A stretch of 64,000 nucleotides of DNA, taken from NCBI RefSeq assembly GCF_900113635.1, contig NZ_FOQA01000001.1, positions 372,001 to 436,000 on the forward strand, read 5' to 3'. How positions within the stretch are numbered: the stretch's first letter is position 1; each line of letters begins with the position of its first letter. A model generated the notes under the pieces. The model made no database searches. It was not told the origin of the DNA and was given only the letters and a program-made list of their open reading frames with translations. The stretch is from Tindallia magadiensis (GTDB taxonomy: Bacteria > Bacillota > Clostridia > Peptostreptococcales > Tindalliaceae). The position numbers were made by a program, and so were the translations under genes. Below are positions 26,297 to 35,921 of the stretch, piece by piece.

Positions 26297-27745
26297 CTAC
26301 CTACTCTCTCGCCAGAACGAAGGCGTCAACAAAATAAACACTGTAAATAGTTCTAAACGTCCCATCAACATAAATAAAGATAGTATCCCTTTGGATACGT
26401 AGCTAAATTCACTATATGTTTGTGTTGGCCCTATAAAGCCAAAGCCCGGTCCTATATTACCCAGAGTTGCCGCCGAAGCACTAATAGCACTGACTAAGTC
26501 CAATCCTTCTAAACTAAGAACAAACATCCCACCCAGCAAAATTAAAATATAGAGTATCACAAAACTAGTAACACTAGCAATAGTATCCGCTTGTAACATT
26601 CTCCCTTGTATTTGTATAGGCACCATAGCTCTTGGATGCAGTACTTTTAATATTTGTCTTTTAACCAACTTAAATAAAACAAGAATTCGTATTACTTTGA
26701 TACCACCACCCGTCGAACCTGCACATCCTCCTATAAACATCAAAAAGAAAATAATACTTTGAGCAAAAGGCGACCACAACTCGTAATCGACAGTAGTGTA
26801 CCCAGTCGTAGTCATGATAGAAGCTACTTGAAAAGAAGTATGTCGTAAATTTGCTGTCCAATCTCCCCCTTGCTGAAATTGTATCGACATAAACAGCGCC
26901 AGCATTGCTGTTGTCAACAACAAGAGATAGAGCCTCAATTCCGTATTTTCTACAATATTTCCTATCTTCTTTCGATATAATTCATAGTATAAAGCAAAAT
27001 TCACTCCAGCCGCTATCATAAAAACAGTAATCACCCATTGGACATAGGCACTATCATAGGCGCCAGCACTATCGTTATAAATTGAAAAACCTCCTGTGCC
27101 TACAGTTCCAAAGGTATGCGTCAAAGCCTCATATAAATCCAATCCTCCAAACATTAGTAAAATTGTCTGAAGTACCGTCATACCAAAATAAGCTGTATAG
27201 AGGATGGTAGCTGTTTGATGCATTTTAGGTACTAGCTTATCCGAAATAGGACCCGGACTTTCTGCCTTAAATATTTGAAAGCCACCGACGCCTATCGCCG
27301 GAAGTATAGCAAGCGTTAGCACCAGAATGCCCATCCCACCTAACCAATGGGTAAATGAGCGCCAAAATAGAATGCCTTTAGGTAAAGACTCGATATCATC
27401 TAAAATAGTTGCTCCTGTTGTTGTAAATCCAGATACAGCTTCAAAAAAAGCATCCATAAGATGTGGTATACTACCAGAAAAATAGAAAGGAAGCGCTCCA
27501 AAAAAAGATATTACGATCCATCCACCTGCTACAATAACAAGCGCTTCTTTTGTTTTGATTTTTCTGGAGGAATGCCTTAAACGCATGCACGGTATTCCTA
27601 TCAACAACGTAAGTCCCACCGTCATTAAAAAAGCACTTACGGCCGACTCTCTATAAAGAAAACTGACCATAATTGCCGGAAGTAACATGATTCCCTTAAA
27701 AACCAACAGACTACCGAGAACTCTTATGATAACTCCATAGTTCAT
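26297..27745 (-). CDS. trkH: Trk/Ktr-type potassium transporter, membrane subunit
   Basis: A 482-residue multi-span K+ translocating subunit with four pore-loop repeats, recognisable at SGFTTTGAT, GTVGTGGFS, MTTTGYTT and TLGNIGPGF. It works with the cytoplasmic TrkA subunit encoded immediately upstream. The start at 27745 lies within the last codons of trkA (35-nt overlap) and has AGAGAGG 9 nt upstream, so the overlap is probably genuine. Confidence 0.93.
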   Translation of the reverse strand: MNYGVIIRVLGSLLVFKGIMLLPAIMVSFLYRESAVSAFLMTVGLTLLIGIPCMRLRHSSRKIKTKEALVIVAGGWIVISFFGALPFYFSGSIPHLMDAFFEAVSGFTTTGATILDDIESLPKGILFWRSFTHWLGGMGILVLTLAILPAIGVGGFQIFKAESPGPISDKLVPKMHQTATILYTAYFGMTVLQTILLMFGGLDLYEALTHTFGTVGTGGFSIYNDSAGAYDSAYVQWVITVFMIAAGVNFALYYELYRKKIGNIVENTELRLYLLLLTTAMLALFMSIQFQQGGDWTANLRHTSFQVASIMTTTGYTTVDYELWSPFAQSIIFFLMFIGGCAGSTGGGIKVIRILVLFKLVKRQILKVLHPRAMVPIQIQGRMLQADTIASVTSFVILYILILLGGMFVLSLEGLDLVSAISASAATLGNIGPGFGFIGPTQTYSEFSYVSKGILSLFMLMGRLELFTVFILLTPSFWRESR

Positions 27746-29102
27746 TTAGCAAACCTCTCTTCGATGGATAAAAATATTTTTCAAAATCAGTTTCATCGTC
27801 TTTGACTGCAAAAATAACCACTCGATCGCCAGCTGTTATAATCGTTTCTCCGTCCGGTATAATCACTTTATTTTTTCGCAGTACAGACCCAATGATTAAG
27901 CCTTGCGGAAGTTCCAAATCTTTTAGTTTCTTCTCTGTTACATAGGCATTTTTTCGAACAATAAGTTCTGTTACTTCTGCTTTTCCGCCAAATAACAAAG
28001 AAAAAGACAGTACTTTTCCACCTTGTACATAACGCAATATTTCACTGGCCGTAATGGTGACAGGATTAACCGCCACGTCTACGCCAAGTTTTTCAATAAT
28101 AGGGATATAGTTTGGGCGACTAACTTTAGCAATAACTTTCTTCGTATTGTACTGCTTAGCCAATAGGGATAACAATAAATTTTCCTCGTCTAATCCTGTC
28201 AATGAAATCAGGGCATCTGCTTCAAAAATTGATTCCTCTTCCAGCAAATTAATATCTGTACCATCTCCATGGATTACTAATGCATCATTTAACGTTTCAG
28301 CAAGGTATTTACACCGATTTCTAGACTCTTCTATTATTTTCACTTGAACACCTGTTTTCAAAAGCTTGTCTGCGAGATAATAACCAATCCTACCTCCTCC
28401 AAGAATAACTACTTTTCTCGTCATTTTTTTCTTTGTAGAAATGCCACATCTTTGCGTAAATGAATTAACATCATCTTTTTCTCCAATAACATAAAGAACG
28501 TCCGTTTCTATTATTTCTGTTTCTCCATGTGGAATAATGACATTTCCATTTCTATTTAAAGCAGCAATTAAAACTCGCTCTTCGTAATTCAAATCTTTTA
28601 CATATTGCCCAGCCATACCACACAAGTTTTGCACCTTCACATCGGCTAATACAATTTTTCCGTGAGCAAAATCCTCTGTATGAACCGGCAATCCTTTCAT
28701 TAAGTACCTAATAATTTCTGAAGAAGTCGCTAATTCCGGATTGACAATATAGTCAATGCTCATTTCTTTTTTTATAAATTCTGCCTGTCTTGAATATTCA
28801 GGATTACGTACTCTTGCTATTGATTTTTTGCACCCCATTCTTTTCGAAAGAAAAGCTATCAACATATTCGTTTCATCATCGTCCGTTACCGCAAGGACCA
28901 AATCTATTTCATGTATCCTCGCCTGTTTAAGACTTTTAACTTCAACTCCGTTTTGTTGAATCGTTAAAACATCCAACTGATCACTAGCTTTTTGCAAAGC
29001 TTCCGCCTTTGGATCCATTACAATAATATCATTTTCTTTGTGAGAAAATGCCTCTGCCAATTGAAATCCCAGTTTCCCAACTCCGACAATAAGTATTTTC
29101 AT
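27711..29102 (-). CDS. trkA: Trk potassium uptake regulator TrkA
   Basis: A 463-residue tandem of two RCK units: Rossmann motifs GVGKLG (start) and GGGRIGYYLA (about 231), each followed by a TrkA-C domain (about 140-220 and 370-455). NAD(H)/ATP binding gates the TrkH channel. First gene of trkA-trkH, perhaps continuing into metH. Confidence 0.93.
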   Translation of the reverse strand: MKILIVGVGKLGFQLAEAFSHKENDIIVMDPKAEALQKASDQLDVLTIQQNGVEVKSLKQARIHEIDLVLAVTDDDETNMLIAFLSKRMGCKKSIARVRNPEYSRQAEFIKKEMSIDYIVNPELATSSEIIRYLMKGLPVHTEDFAHGKIVLADVKVQNLCGMAGQYVKDLNYEERVLIAALNRNGNVIIPHGETEIIETDVLYVIGEKDDVNSFTQRCGISTKKKMTRKVVILGGGRIGYYLADKLLKTGVQVKIIEESRNRCKYLAETLNDALVIHGDGTDINLLEEESIFEADALISLTGLDEENLLLSLLAKQYNTKKVIAKVSRPNYIPIIEKLGVDVAVNPVTITASEILRYVQGGKVLSFSLLFGGKAEVTELIVRKNAYVTEKKLKDLELPQGLIIGSVLRKNKVIIPDGETIITAGDRVVIFAVKDDETDFEKYFYPSKRGLLNELWSYHKSSR

Positions 29103-29205
29103 CTATATCAACTCCAATAAAAGTTTCTCACTCAAATTTATTCTTTTGAACTAAAGCCATTCTACCATATGTCTTCCAAAAGCCCAAGGGAAAAAGTTTA
29201 TCTGA

Positions 29206-29234
29206 TTGACAGTTTTAACCAACTATGCTGTAAT
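29206..29234 (+). promoter_or_regulatory. Strong promoter for apbE
   Basis: Consensus TTGACA, 17 nt, TGTAAT. It ends 48 nt before the apbE start. The perfect -35 box suggests substantial constitutive transcription. Confidence 0.6.
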
Positions 29235-29282
29235 AGTGTTGCATGTTATTACTTTCAATACTCAAAAAGAGAGGAGAACCAT

Positions 29283-30329
29283 ATGAAATCTAATCGCAAA
29301 ATGATATCAGCTTTGTTCATGATTGGCTTAACGCTTTTTATTATAAGCAATTTTATTGATCAGTCAGAAGGAGAATGGGTAGAAAAAAACGAATTTGTCC
29401 TTGGTACTTTTAGTCAAATAAGAGTTTATGCACCCACCGAAGCTGATGGAGAAGCAATTATTAGAAAAGCTTTTGATAGGGTACATGAAATTGAAAAAAG
29501 AATGAGCCCAAACATCGAAAACAGCCAAGTCCATCAAATCAATCATCTGGCAAATGAAGCTTTCACAGAAGTAACAGAAGATACCTTAGAGGTTATTCAA
29601 ACAGGAATTGATTATTACGAACTTACGGATGGATTGTTTCATATCGGCTTAGGATCACTTATAAATATATGGGGGATTGGTACGGAGGAGCCTTACGTAC
29701 CAAAACAAAGTGAAATCGATAAATTGTTGGAAGCCCTTGATATCAATGCCATCCTCATCGAAAATTCCAGTGTAATGATACAGAACAAAGACATGGCACT
29801 GGACCTTGGCGGTATTGCTAAAGGATATGCTGTAGATGAAAGCGTTCGTATTTTAAAAGAAGAAGGTATTCAGAGTGGCTTTATCAATTTCGGAGGCGAT
29901 GTGTACGCTTTAGGCAAAAAGCCAGACAAAACACCTTGGAACGTAGGTATTCGAGAACCTATTATAGAATCAGGTGGTCTTTTAGGTAGAGTTCCTGCGG
30001 ACAATTTGTCTGTTGTAACTTCCGGTGACTATGAGCGTTACTTTATTGAAGATGACACAATCTTTCATCATATTATTGATCCTAGAACCGGTTTCCCATC
30101 AGAATCCGACCTAAAAAGCGTCACTGTTATCTCTGAAACTTCTATGGATGGTGACGTATATTCTACAGCTCTATTTATCATGGAGCTAAGCCAGGGATTA
30201 TCCTTCGTTGAATCTGTCCCAGGAGTTGAGGCCGTTTTCGTTAATCATAAAAAAGAAATTTATCTAAGTTCAGGATTAAAAAATGGCGGTTTCGAGCTAA
30301 TGAATGAGGATTATACACTTATTGACTAA
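29283..30329 (+). CDS. apbE: FAD:protein FMN transferase (ApbE family)
   Basis: Transfers FMN from FAD to a threonine of target proteins outside the membrane. The 348-residue protein has an N-terminal membrane/lipoprotein-like segment (about 8-24), then LDLGGIAKGYAVD, NFGGDVYALG, HHIIDPRTG and DGDVYSTALFIM, the last holding the Mg-binding Asp and Thr. The start is the ATG at 29283 behind GAGAGGAG; an ATG 114 nt upstream lies before the promoter and is excluded. Its natural targets in this window are the NqrC- and NqrB-like proteins at 55.7-57.3 kb; it is not in the same operon. Confidence 0.92.
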   Translation: MKSNRKMISALFMIGLTLFIISNFIDQSEGEWVEKNEFVLGTFSQIRVYAPTEADGEAIIRKAFDRVHEIEKRMSPNIENSQVHQINHLANEAFTEVTEDTLEVIQTGIDYYELTDGLFHIGLGSLINIWGIGTEEPYVPKQSEIDKLLEALDINAILIENSSVMIQNKDMALDLGGIAKGYAVDESVRILKEEGIQSGFINFGGDVYALGKKPDKTPWNVGIREPIIESGGLLGRVPADNLSVVTSGDYERYFIEDDTIFHHIIDPRTGFPSESDLKSVTVISETSMDGDVYSTALFIMELSQGLSFVESVPGVEAVFVNHKKEIYLSSGLKNGGFELMNEDYTLID

Positions 30330-30396
30330 TCCGTCTTTTATACTAAAAACAACATTACTTAAGTGCGAAAATTTGTTTATGAAACAGATAAAGAAA

Positions 30397-30436
30397 AAAG
30401 AAAGGATGATTGCCATTTGGCAATCATCCTTTCTTT
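30397..30436. terminator. Bidirectional Rho-independent terminator
   Basis: A perfect 19-bp inverted repeat with a 2-nt centre, flanked by A/T runs on both sides. It serves apbE and the convergent HAD gene, whose stop codon overlaps the repeat. Confidence 0.85.
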
Positions 30437-31163
30437 ATAGCATTTCTACACAAGGATCAAGTTTATAGATTACGTCTTTACGCTCCACGATAATCATCGT
30501 CTTTGACCTTAATAGATCATTTCTTTTGATTTCTGTCAGAAGCTCCTTAGCTGGATTAATGGCCACTGGATTCCCCACCGCTTGTAGCATGGATAAATCA
30601 CCTTTCGTATCTCCATAAGCATAACTTTCAGCTAAATCTATCTGATACTTCTGGATAATATCAGCCATTGCTTTCTTCTTGCTTTCCGAATCCCACATTT
30701 GAACAATTTCTCCTGTGAAATTATTTTCATCATCTACCAGATACTGTGTTGCACGGTAAGCTTCTACTCTATATTTTTCAGCCATTTTTTCTACCAAGTA
30801 GTCCGGACTGCCAGATATAAAAAACACATGGTGCCCTTGTTGCTTATGCCAGTAGATTCGATCTCTTGTAAAGCGATATACACGATCACCTTTGGTATCA
30901 ATAACCTGCTCTACAATAAAATCAATATAGTGCTTATTTTGACCCTTCATCGATTTTAGATATATCTCCGCTACCTCAAGCAAGTAATCTTCGTAATTTC
31001 CCATACGCTTATCCCAATTACGGAAAGCCTTTTGGGCATGGCTATACCAATAATGAGGGTCTATAATTTCATAACGAATCAATCTTTTAAAATGCTCCAT
31101 CATCAAAGAGTCTCGATGAAGCGTTCCATCAATATCAAAAAAAGCAGCAATATTTTTTTTCAT
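30435..31163 (-). CDS. HAD-IB family phosphatase (SerB-like)
   Basis: A 242-residue HAD phosphatase: catalytic FFDIDGTLHRDS (Asp nucleophile near residue 9), motif II FFISGSPDYL, and motif III/IV ESYAYGDTKGDLSML. The helical cap and GDTxGD fit the HAD-IB/phosphoserine phosphatase-like branch; the true substrate is unknown. Ends inside the bidirectional terminator; 11 nt downstream of the NptA-like gene, so possibly co-transcribed with it. Confidence 0.82.
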   Translation of the reverse strand: MKKNIAAFFDIDGTLHRDSLMMEHFKRLIRYEIIDPHYWYSHAQKAFRNWDKRMGNYEDYLLEVAEIYLKSMKGQNKHYIDFIVEQVIDTKGDRVYRFTRDRIYWHKQQGHHVFFISGSPDYLVEKMAEKYRVEAYRATQYLVDDENNFTGEIVQMWDSESKKKAMADIIQKYQIDLAESYAYGDTKGDLSMLQAVGNPVAINPAKELLTEIKRNDLLRSKTMIIVERKDVIYKLDPCVEML

Positions 31164-31174
31164 TTTATTCTCTC

Positions 31175-32791
31175 CTAAAGCCTTCTAGCAACTATTTCAT
31201 CTCTTGTTGCTAAGGCTATATTAGCAGCATGATCTGAAATACGCTCTAAATTGTTAATCATATCTAAAAAAATAACCCCCGCACTCGGAACACATTGATG
31301 TGAATTAAGCCTTGCAATATGATTTACTCGAAGCTTTTTTTCAAGCTTATCCACTTTTTTTTCCAAAGCCAACACTTCCTCGATCATATTTATATCTAAG
31401 GTTTTCATTGCTGTTAATGCTTTTTCATAAGCCTCTATCGTAAGATCAGATATTTCTTTAATTTCTTTAATCGCTATCTCTGAAAAAGTAAGCTTATTGT
31501 CTATTTTGAATTGAGACAGTTCCGCTATATTTTCAGCATGATCACCAACCCTTTCAATATCATTGATGGTGTGAAACAAACCATCTACCGTTTCACGTTG
31601 ATCTGGTGATAATTCTCTATTGGATAGTTTAACTAAGTACGATGCTATTTCTCTTTCCAATTCATTGGTAACTTTTTCTGTTGCCAAGGATTCATTAATT
31701 TTTTTCTCACTACCGTCAATAATACTACCCATTGCTTCCTCTAGCGATTTTTTAGCTGTATTCCCCATATGAAGCGTTTCTTTTATAGCTGTAGCCAATG
31801 CAATAGATGGAGTGTTTAAGATTCGCTCATCAATATATTTAACACCAACAACCGCATCGGTTTCTCCCGGAACCATACGGTACGCCAATTTTATTAGAAT
31901 CCCCGTAAATGGTAACATTAACAAGGTTGTTGTAATATTAAAAATAGTATGTGCGTTTGCAATTTGCCTTGGTATATTATCCGGGCTTAAATGTTTAATT
32001 AAGTGGTATGTAGGTCCTTGAAGTAAAAAAATGAATATTATTGTTCCTATTAAATTAAATAGTAAGTGAAAAGAAGCTGCCCTTTTAGCTGTTTTATTCG
32101 CACCAATACTAGATATAATTGCCGTTACCGTAGTACCTAAATTGATACCAAATAAAATCGGCAATCCTGATTCTATAGGTATTAAACCTTCCATGGAAAG
32201 TGCAAGGAGAATACCCGTTGAAGCCGTACTGCTTTGAACCATAATGGTAATGGCAAAGCCTGCTAAAATACCGAGTACCGGATTCTCTCCAAAACTAAGT
32301 AAGAGAGTCCGGAATCCCTCAAACTCCCTAAGCGGTCCTAAAGCATCACTCATAAACTTCATTCCTATAAACAGCATCCCAAATCCTATAAAAGCTTCTG
32401 CTAACTGCTTCGTTTTGCGATTTTTAGAAAACAACCATACCCCTACTGCAATTCCGATAATAAGTGGTGCAAAGCGATCAATCTTAAACGTAATGATTTG
32501 TGCTGTTATGGTTGTCCCAACATTAGCACCCATTATTACACTAGCCGCTTGAGCTAACTGCATCATGCCTGCATTTACAAAACCTACCACCATAACAGTC
32601 GTAGCACTACTACTTTGAACAATAGCTGTAACCAACGCCCCAACCATAACACCCGTAAAACGATTTGATGTTAATGCACTAATAATGCTCTTCAATTTCT
32701 GACCGGCTACCTTTTGAAGACTAGTACTCATTATATGCATTCCATACAGAAATAAACCTAATCCCCCAAGCACACCAAAAGCTATTTCCAT
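31175..32791 (-). CDS. Na+/phosphate cotransporter family protein with PhoU-like domain
   Basis: The N-terminal ~320 residues hold two inverted Na/Pi-cotransporter (NptA/PF02690) repeats with the characteristic VQSSSATT and MVQSSTAST motifs; the C-terminal ~190 residues form a PhoU-like helical bundle (THLMGN-like ETLHMGNTAKK, NDIERVGDHAENI). This is the YjbB/NptA architecture, importing or exporting phosphate with Na+. The start is the ATG at 32791 after AGGGGG; the ATG 45 nt upstream lacks a site. Confidence 0.88.
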   Translation of the reverse strand: MEIAFGVLGGLGLFLYGMHIMSTSLQKVAGQKLKSIISALTSNRFTGVMVGALVTAIVQSSSATTVMVVGFVNAGMMQLAQAASVIMGANVGTTITAQIITFKIDRFAPLIIGIAVGVWLFSKNRKTKQLAEAFIGFGMLFIGMKFMSDALGPLREFEGFRTLLLSFGENPVLGILAGFAITIMVQSSTASTGILLALSMEGLIPIESGLPILFGINLGTTVTAIISSIGANKTAKRAASFHLLFNLIGTIIFIFLLQGPTYHLIKHLSPDNIPRQIANAHTIFNITTTLLMLPFTGILIKLAYRMVPGETDAVVGVKYIDERILNTPSIALATAIKETLHMGNTAKKSLEEAMGSIIDGSEKKINESLATEKVTNELEREIASYLVKLSNRELSPDQRETVDGLFHTINDIERVGDHAENIAELSQFKIDNKLTFSEIAIKEIKEISDLTIEAYEKALTAMKTLDINMIEEVLALEKKVDKLEKKLRVNHIARLNSHQCVPSAGVIFLDMINNLERISDHAANIALATRDEIVARRL

Positions 32792-32847
32792 CACAAAGCC
32801 CCCTATTGGATTAATTACACAAACAAAATTCAACATAAAGCACGAAC

Positions 32848-32877
32848 ATTATACTATAAGTGAAACTAAAATAGCAA
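32848..32877 (-). promoter_or_regulatory. Promoter for the NptA-like gene
   Basis: Minus-strand TTGCTA, 18 nt, TATAAT. It sits about 57 nt upstream of the chosen ATG and is divergent from the acyl carrier protein gene. Confidence 0.5.
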
Positions 32878-32979
32878 AGATCTTTTAAAGAATAATAAAA
32901 ACAGATGCAATCATCTCACGTCTGTGGTATCCTAATTTACGGGCTATAATAAACATCATATATCATAAGGAGGCTTCAC

Positions 32980-33213
32980 ATGATTGATCAGAAGATAAAA
33001 AAAATAATTGCATCACATCTTGGTATCGAAAACACCGAAACACTGTCGCGTGAGACTATGTTAATGGATGACCTAGACGCCGACTCACTGGATGCTGTAG
33101 AAATAATAATGGCTATTGAAGATGAATTTGAAATCGACATTCCAGATGAAATGGCTGAGTCAATCAAAACCATCGGAGAAATTGTTGATTATGTAGAAGA
33201 GCAACATCAGTAA
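32980..33213 (+). CDS. acpP: Acyl carrier protein
   Basis: A 77-residue ACP with the phosphopantetheine site DADSLDAVE (Ser36) and the acidic recognition helix that follows. Ribosome binding site AAGGAGG. A TATAAT box occurs at 32945-32950 without a good -35. It is solitary: no fab gene is next to it, which is unusual because acpP is normally in a fatty-acid operon, so it may be a second ACP or just relocated. Confidence 0.93.
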   Translation: MIDQKIKKIIASHLGIENTETLSRETMLMDDLDADSLDAVEIIMAIEDEFEIDIPDEMAESIKTIGEIVDYVEEQHQ

Positions 33214-33221
33214 CCAAAACA

Positions 33222-33248
33222 GCCAAGCTGTTTCCGAGACAGCTTGGC
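33222..33248. terminator. Terminator between acpP and the Gls24 gene
   Basis: A perfect 10-bp stem (GCCAAGCTGT and complement) with a 7-nt loop, located between convergent genes. On the minus strand it is followed by TGTTTTGG, so it mainly suits the Gls24 transcript; it may serve both. Confidence 0.65.
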
Positions 33249-33259
33249 GCTATTGACCA

Positions 33260-33613
33260 CTATTCTTCTATTACTTTGATATCGTGGACGAATATATTAA
33301 CATTTTCTACCGGTATCTCTGTCATTGATTCGATCGCTTCTTTCACTTTCTTCTGCGCTTCTTCCACCAGCTTGGGAATCGGAGTTCCATAAGCTACTTC
33401 CAGCGAAAGATTTAAATGGATACTCCCATCTGCTTTTTCTATCCTAACACCATCCTTCGTGGCTGTATTTTTGCTAAACATAGCTTGCACACCACCTGGA
33501 AATCCGCCAGAAATAGAAAGGATCCCTTCAATATCATTAACCGATTTTCTAGCTATTGTCATAATAATCTCATCTGATATTTTAACCTTTCCTTGCTCAC
33601 TGCAAAATATCAT
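33260..33613 (-). CDS. Asp23/Gls24 family envelope stress protein
   Basis: About 117 residues with the Gls24 pattern: GKVKISDEIIMTIARKS, then DGVRIEK, LSLEVAYGTPIPKL and the terminal VNIFVHDIKV. Family members are membrane-associated alkaline-shock/envelope proteins in Firmicutes. Start: the ATG at 33613 has AAGGA well spaced; an ATG at 33631 (and GTG at 33643) would add 6-10 residues. Overlaps the end of mobA in another frame by 17 nt. Confidence 0.8.
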   Translation of the reverse strand: MIFCSEQGKVKISDEIIMTIARKSVNDIEGILSISGGFPGGVQAMFSKNTATKDGVRIEKADGSIHLNLSLEVAYGTPIPKLVEEAQKKVKEAIESMTEIPVENVNIFVHDIKVIEE

Positions 33614-34289
33614 CGGGTCTTCCTTTTTCATTCTTTTTTTCACTCCTTTTTACATGTTTTTGCTGTTTGACTGTTATATCTTTTTCCAGAGCCCATCTAG
33701 CTTTTGCATTTAAGTATTCCGCTTCTGTATTGACATTGGTGAAGCTACTTAAGTGAGGATCTATTTTTCTGATATGCGTTTCGCTCACAGGTCTTACCAA
33801 CACATGATCATAAAACGCAGTAATTTTATAGTTTTCATCACGAAGTTGATCTGAAATATATGGCAAGCATGTTTTGCGGTAGATCGCGTGTAATGGTTCA
33901 AAATAGGAGCCTATCATCGGTATTCGCACATCTTCCCCATCGAGGCTTTCTATCATATGAGCTATTAAGGCATTGCTCAAAAAGGGCATGTCGCAAGGAA
34001 CAATAAAGGCATACTCATTATTTGCTTTCAAAAGACCAGAGTATAGACCTACAAGAGAATTCTTCTTTTCTGTATCCAAAACATCCGTTACAAACTTGAC
34101 ATTATCAAGCATATAAAACGACGATGGATTACGAGTAACCAATAGAACTTCATCAAATAAAGGTTCTAGGGTTTCAACTACTATTTGAATCATCTTTTTC
34201 TCGCCTATCCTAAGCAACGCTTTATTACGGCCCATTCTTTTGCTGTTTCCTCCAGCTAAAACAACCGCCGACACCTTATGTCTAAGCAT
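33597..34289 (-). CDS. mobA: Molybdenum cofactor guanylyltransferase-like protein
   Basis: A 230-residue nucleotidyltransferase with the signature VVLAGGNSKRMGRNKALL at the N-terminus and VPCDMPFLS near residue 95. It would add GMP to molybdopterin to form the guanine dinucleotide cofactor. The window also has two MoeA genes and a MOSC gene near 47-51 kb but no moaA-E. The C-terminal ~30 residues are highly charged and overlap the downstream Gls24 gene, a sign of close coupling. Confidence 0.85.
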   Translation of the reverse strand: MLRHKVSAVVLAGGNSKRMGRNKALLRIGEKKMIQIVVETLEPLFDEVLLVTRNPSSFYMLDNVKFVTDVLDTEKKNSLVGLYSGLLKANNEYAFIVPCDMPFLSNALIAHMIESLDGEDVRIPMIGSYFEPLHAIYRKTCLPYISDQLRDENYKITAFYDHVLVRPVSETHIRKIDPHLSSFTNVNTEAEYLNAKARWALEKDITVKQQKHVKRSEKKNEKGRPDDILQ

Positions 34290-34369
34290 TTCTCATCCCT
34301 CATTTTCTTTCAAACTGCAGAAAGTATCTATCGAATGCTGGTAATACTCATTTCGAAGTTATGGTTACT

Positions 34370-35071
34370 TTAGAGCGCTTTAACAAATTTCAAAAATTCA
34401 TCGCTATTGCTCTCCAAGTCAGGAGTGTTCTTTTGTTTATCCTTGTTTAGTAAGTGATCTGTTAGAAGATAGGTGCTAATGCCAATCTCGGCAGCTGCCA
34501 AATCTTCTAAAGCATCATTACCTACCATAAGAACTTCTTCTGACGATAGTTTTAAGCGGTCTAGAATTTCTTCATAATATTCGGTATTTGGTTTTGCTGC
34601 ATGCATTATCTCAAAAGTTGTAATATACAAAAAATCGTCCGGATTCAATCCTGCCCATCGAATTCTTTCATAAACAGCATTTTGAGGAAAAAGAGGATTT
34701 GTTGCAACTACCAACGAATATTGTTTTTCTTTTAATACCTTTACAGACTCAATCATATTAGGATCTTGCCACGTCGATTTTTTGACCAAAGAAAACTCAT
34801 TTGAGTAAAAATGATCAAAAAGAAACCAAGCCTTTTCCTTTTTTATCGGAAGATCTTTTGCAAATGTTTCCATGAAGACTTCTTCATTTGATTTTGTTTT
34901 CCCGCTATTCGATATCATTGCTTTTGTAGCGATCCATAATTTTTCTTTGAACAATCCAGGTTCCAGATAAGGCTTAAATTTTTCCGTTAGTGCATCAAGA
35001 TACAACTTCATGAATTTTTCTAAATTCATTGGTAATAGGGTACCATCCAGATCAAAAAGGATCGTTTTCAA
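34370..35071 (-). CDS. HAD superfamily hydrolase
   Basis: A 233-residue HAD protein with motif I FDLDGTLLPMNL at the very N-terminus, motif II VVATNPLFP, Lys in HAAKPN and motif III/IV VGNDALEDLAAA. The Cap-1 domain is helical. The start is a TTG at 35071 preceded by GGAGGG; an ATG 63 nt upstream would put a non-homologous peptide before the motif. Substrate unknown (PGP/YjjG-like). Confidence 0.8.
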   Translation of the reverse strand: MKTILFDLDGTLLPMNLEKFMKLYLDALTEKFKPYLEPGLFKEKLWIATKAMISNSGKTKSNEEVFMETFAKDLPIKKEKAWFLFDHFYSNEFSLVKKSTWQDPNMIESVKVLKEKQYSLVVATNPLFPQNAVYERIRWAGLNPDDFLYITTFEIMHAAKPNTEYYEEILDRLKLSSEEVLMVGNDALEDLAAAEIGISTYLLTDHLLNKDKQKNTPDLESNSDEFLKFVKAL

Positions 35072-35228
35072 AACTAATCCCTCCAAGTTCCACAGTAATG
35101 TTTTACTCATTATTATACCTAAATTTTTTCTCAATCACAACGATTACTCTCCAGACTCTATCGGTACCATGATAGTGAACACTTTCCGAACTGGTCGTTT
35201 TCGTTTTTAATAGCATTTTTTTATAATC

Positions 35229-35252
35229 AAAAACCTGCCAGATAGGCAGGCT
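35229..35252 (-). terminator. Rho-independent terminator of the CoA-transferase operon
   Basis: A 6-bp GC-rich stem (CCTGCC/GGCAGG) with 5-nt loop, followed on the minus strand by TTTTTG. Located 16 nt past the stop of the beta-subunit gene. Confidence 0.65.
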
Positions 35253-35267
35253 CGACGAATCTTCAGA

Positions 35268-35918
35268 TTACTCTTCCATTACTTTTAGGTTTTCATCTAC
35301 TATAAACTCAGCTTCTGTAACTTCTCTTATCTTTTCTACAGTAGTATCAGGAGCAATTTCCCGCAAATACATTCCTCCTGGCGTAATTTCAAACACGCCC
35401 ATTTCTGTCACAATCATATCAACTTCTTTTTTAGCTGTTAATGGTAAAGAACAAGATTTTAATATTTTGGGTTTTCCTTTAGCTGTATGTTCCATTGCCA
35501 ATATTACTTTTTTCGCACCTACTACTAAATCCATTGCTCCACCCATTCCTGGAACTAATTTTCCCGGAATCATCCAGTTAGCAAGATTTCCTTCCTGATC
35601 TACCTGCAAAGCGCCTAAAACAGTAGCATCTACATGTCCTCCACGTATAATCCCAAAAGAGGTGGCGCTGTCAAAGTAAGCCGCACCTTCTAAAACAGTT
35701 ACAGGTAATCCACCAGCGTTCACTACATCCGGATCTTCACTTCCTTCTTCTGGAACTGGACCCATTCCGACAAATCCGTTTTCAGATTGAAGAATCACTT
35801 CAATTCCTTCCGGTATATAATTAGCTACAAGGGTTGGCATTCCAATCCCTAAATTTACAATATCTCCATCTTCAAAATCTTTAGCTACCCTTTTAGCAAT
35901 TCTTTCTCGAATATCCAT
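35268..35918 (-). CDS. ctfB: 3-oxoacid/acetate CoA-transferase, subunit B
   Basis: A 216-residue beta subunit of family I CoA-transferases, with NLGIGMPTLVANY and the catalytic Glu46 in QSENGFVG, which forms the glutamyl-CoA thioester. With subunit A it exchanges CoA between short-chain acids (acetate, butyrate, acetoacetate); the physiological pair is not evident. Separated by 3 nt from subunit A and followed by a terminator. atoA and scoB are equivalent names. Confidence 0.85.
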   Translation of the reverse strand: MDIRERIAKRVAKDFEDGDIVNLGIGMPTLVANYIPEGIEVILQSENGFVGMGPVPEEGSEDPDVVNAGGLPVTVLEGAAYFDSATSFGIIRGGHVDATVLGALQVDQEGNLANWMIPGKLVPGMGGAMDLVVGAKKVILAMEHTAKGKPKILKSCSLPLTAKKEVDMIVTEMGVFEITPGGMYLREIAPDTTVEKIREVTEAEFIVDENLKVMEE

Positions 35919-35921
35919 GCA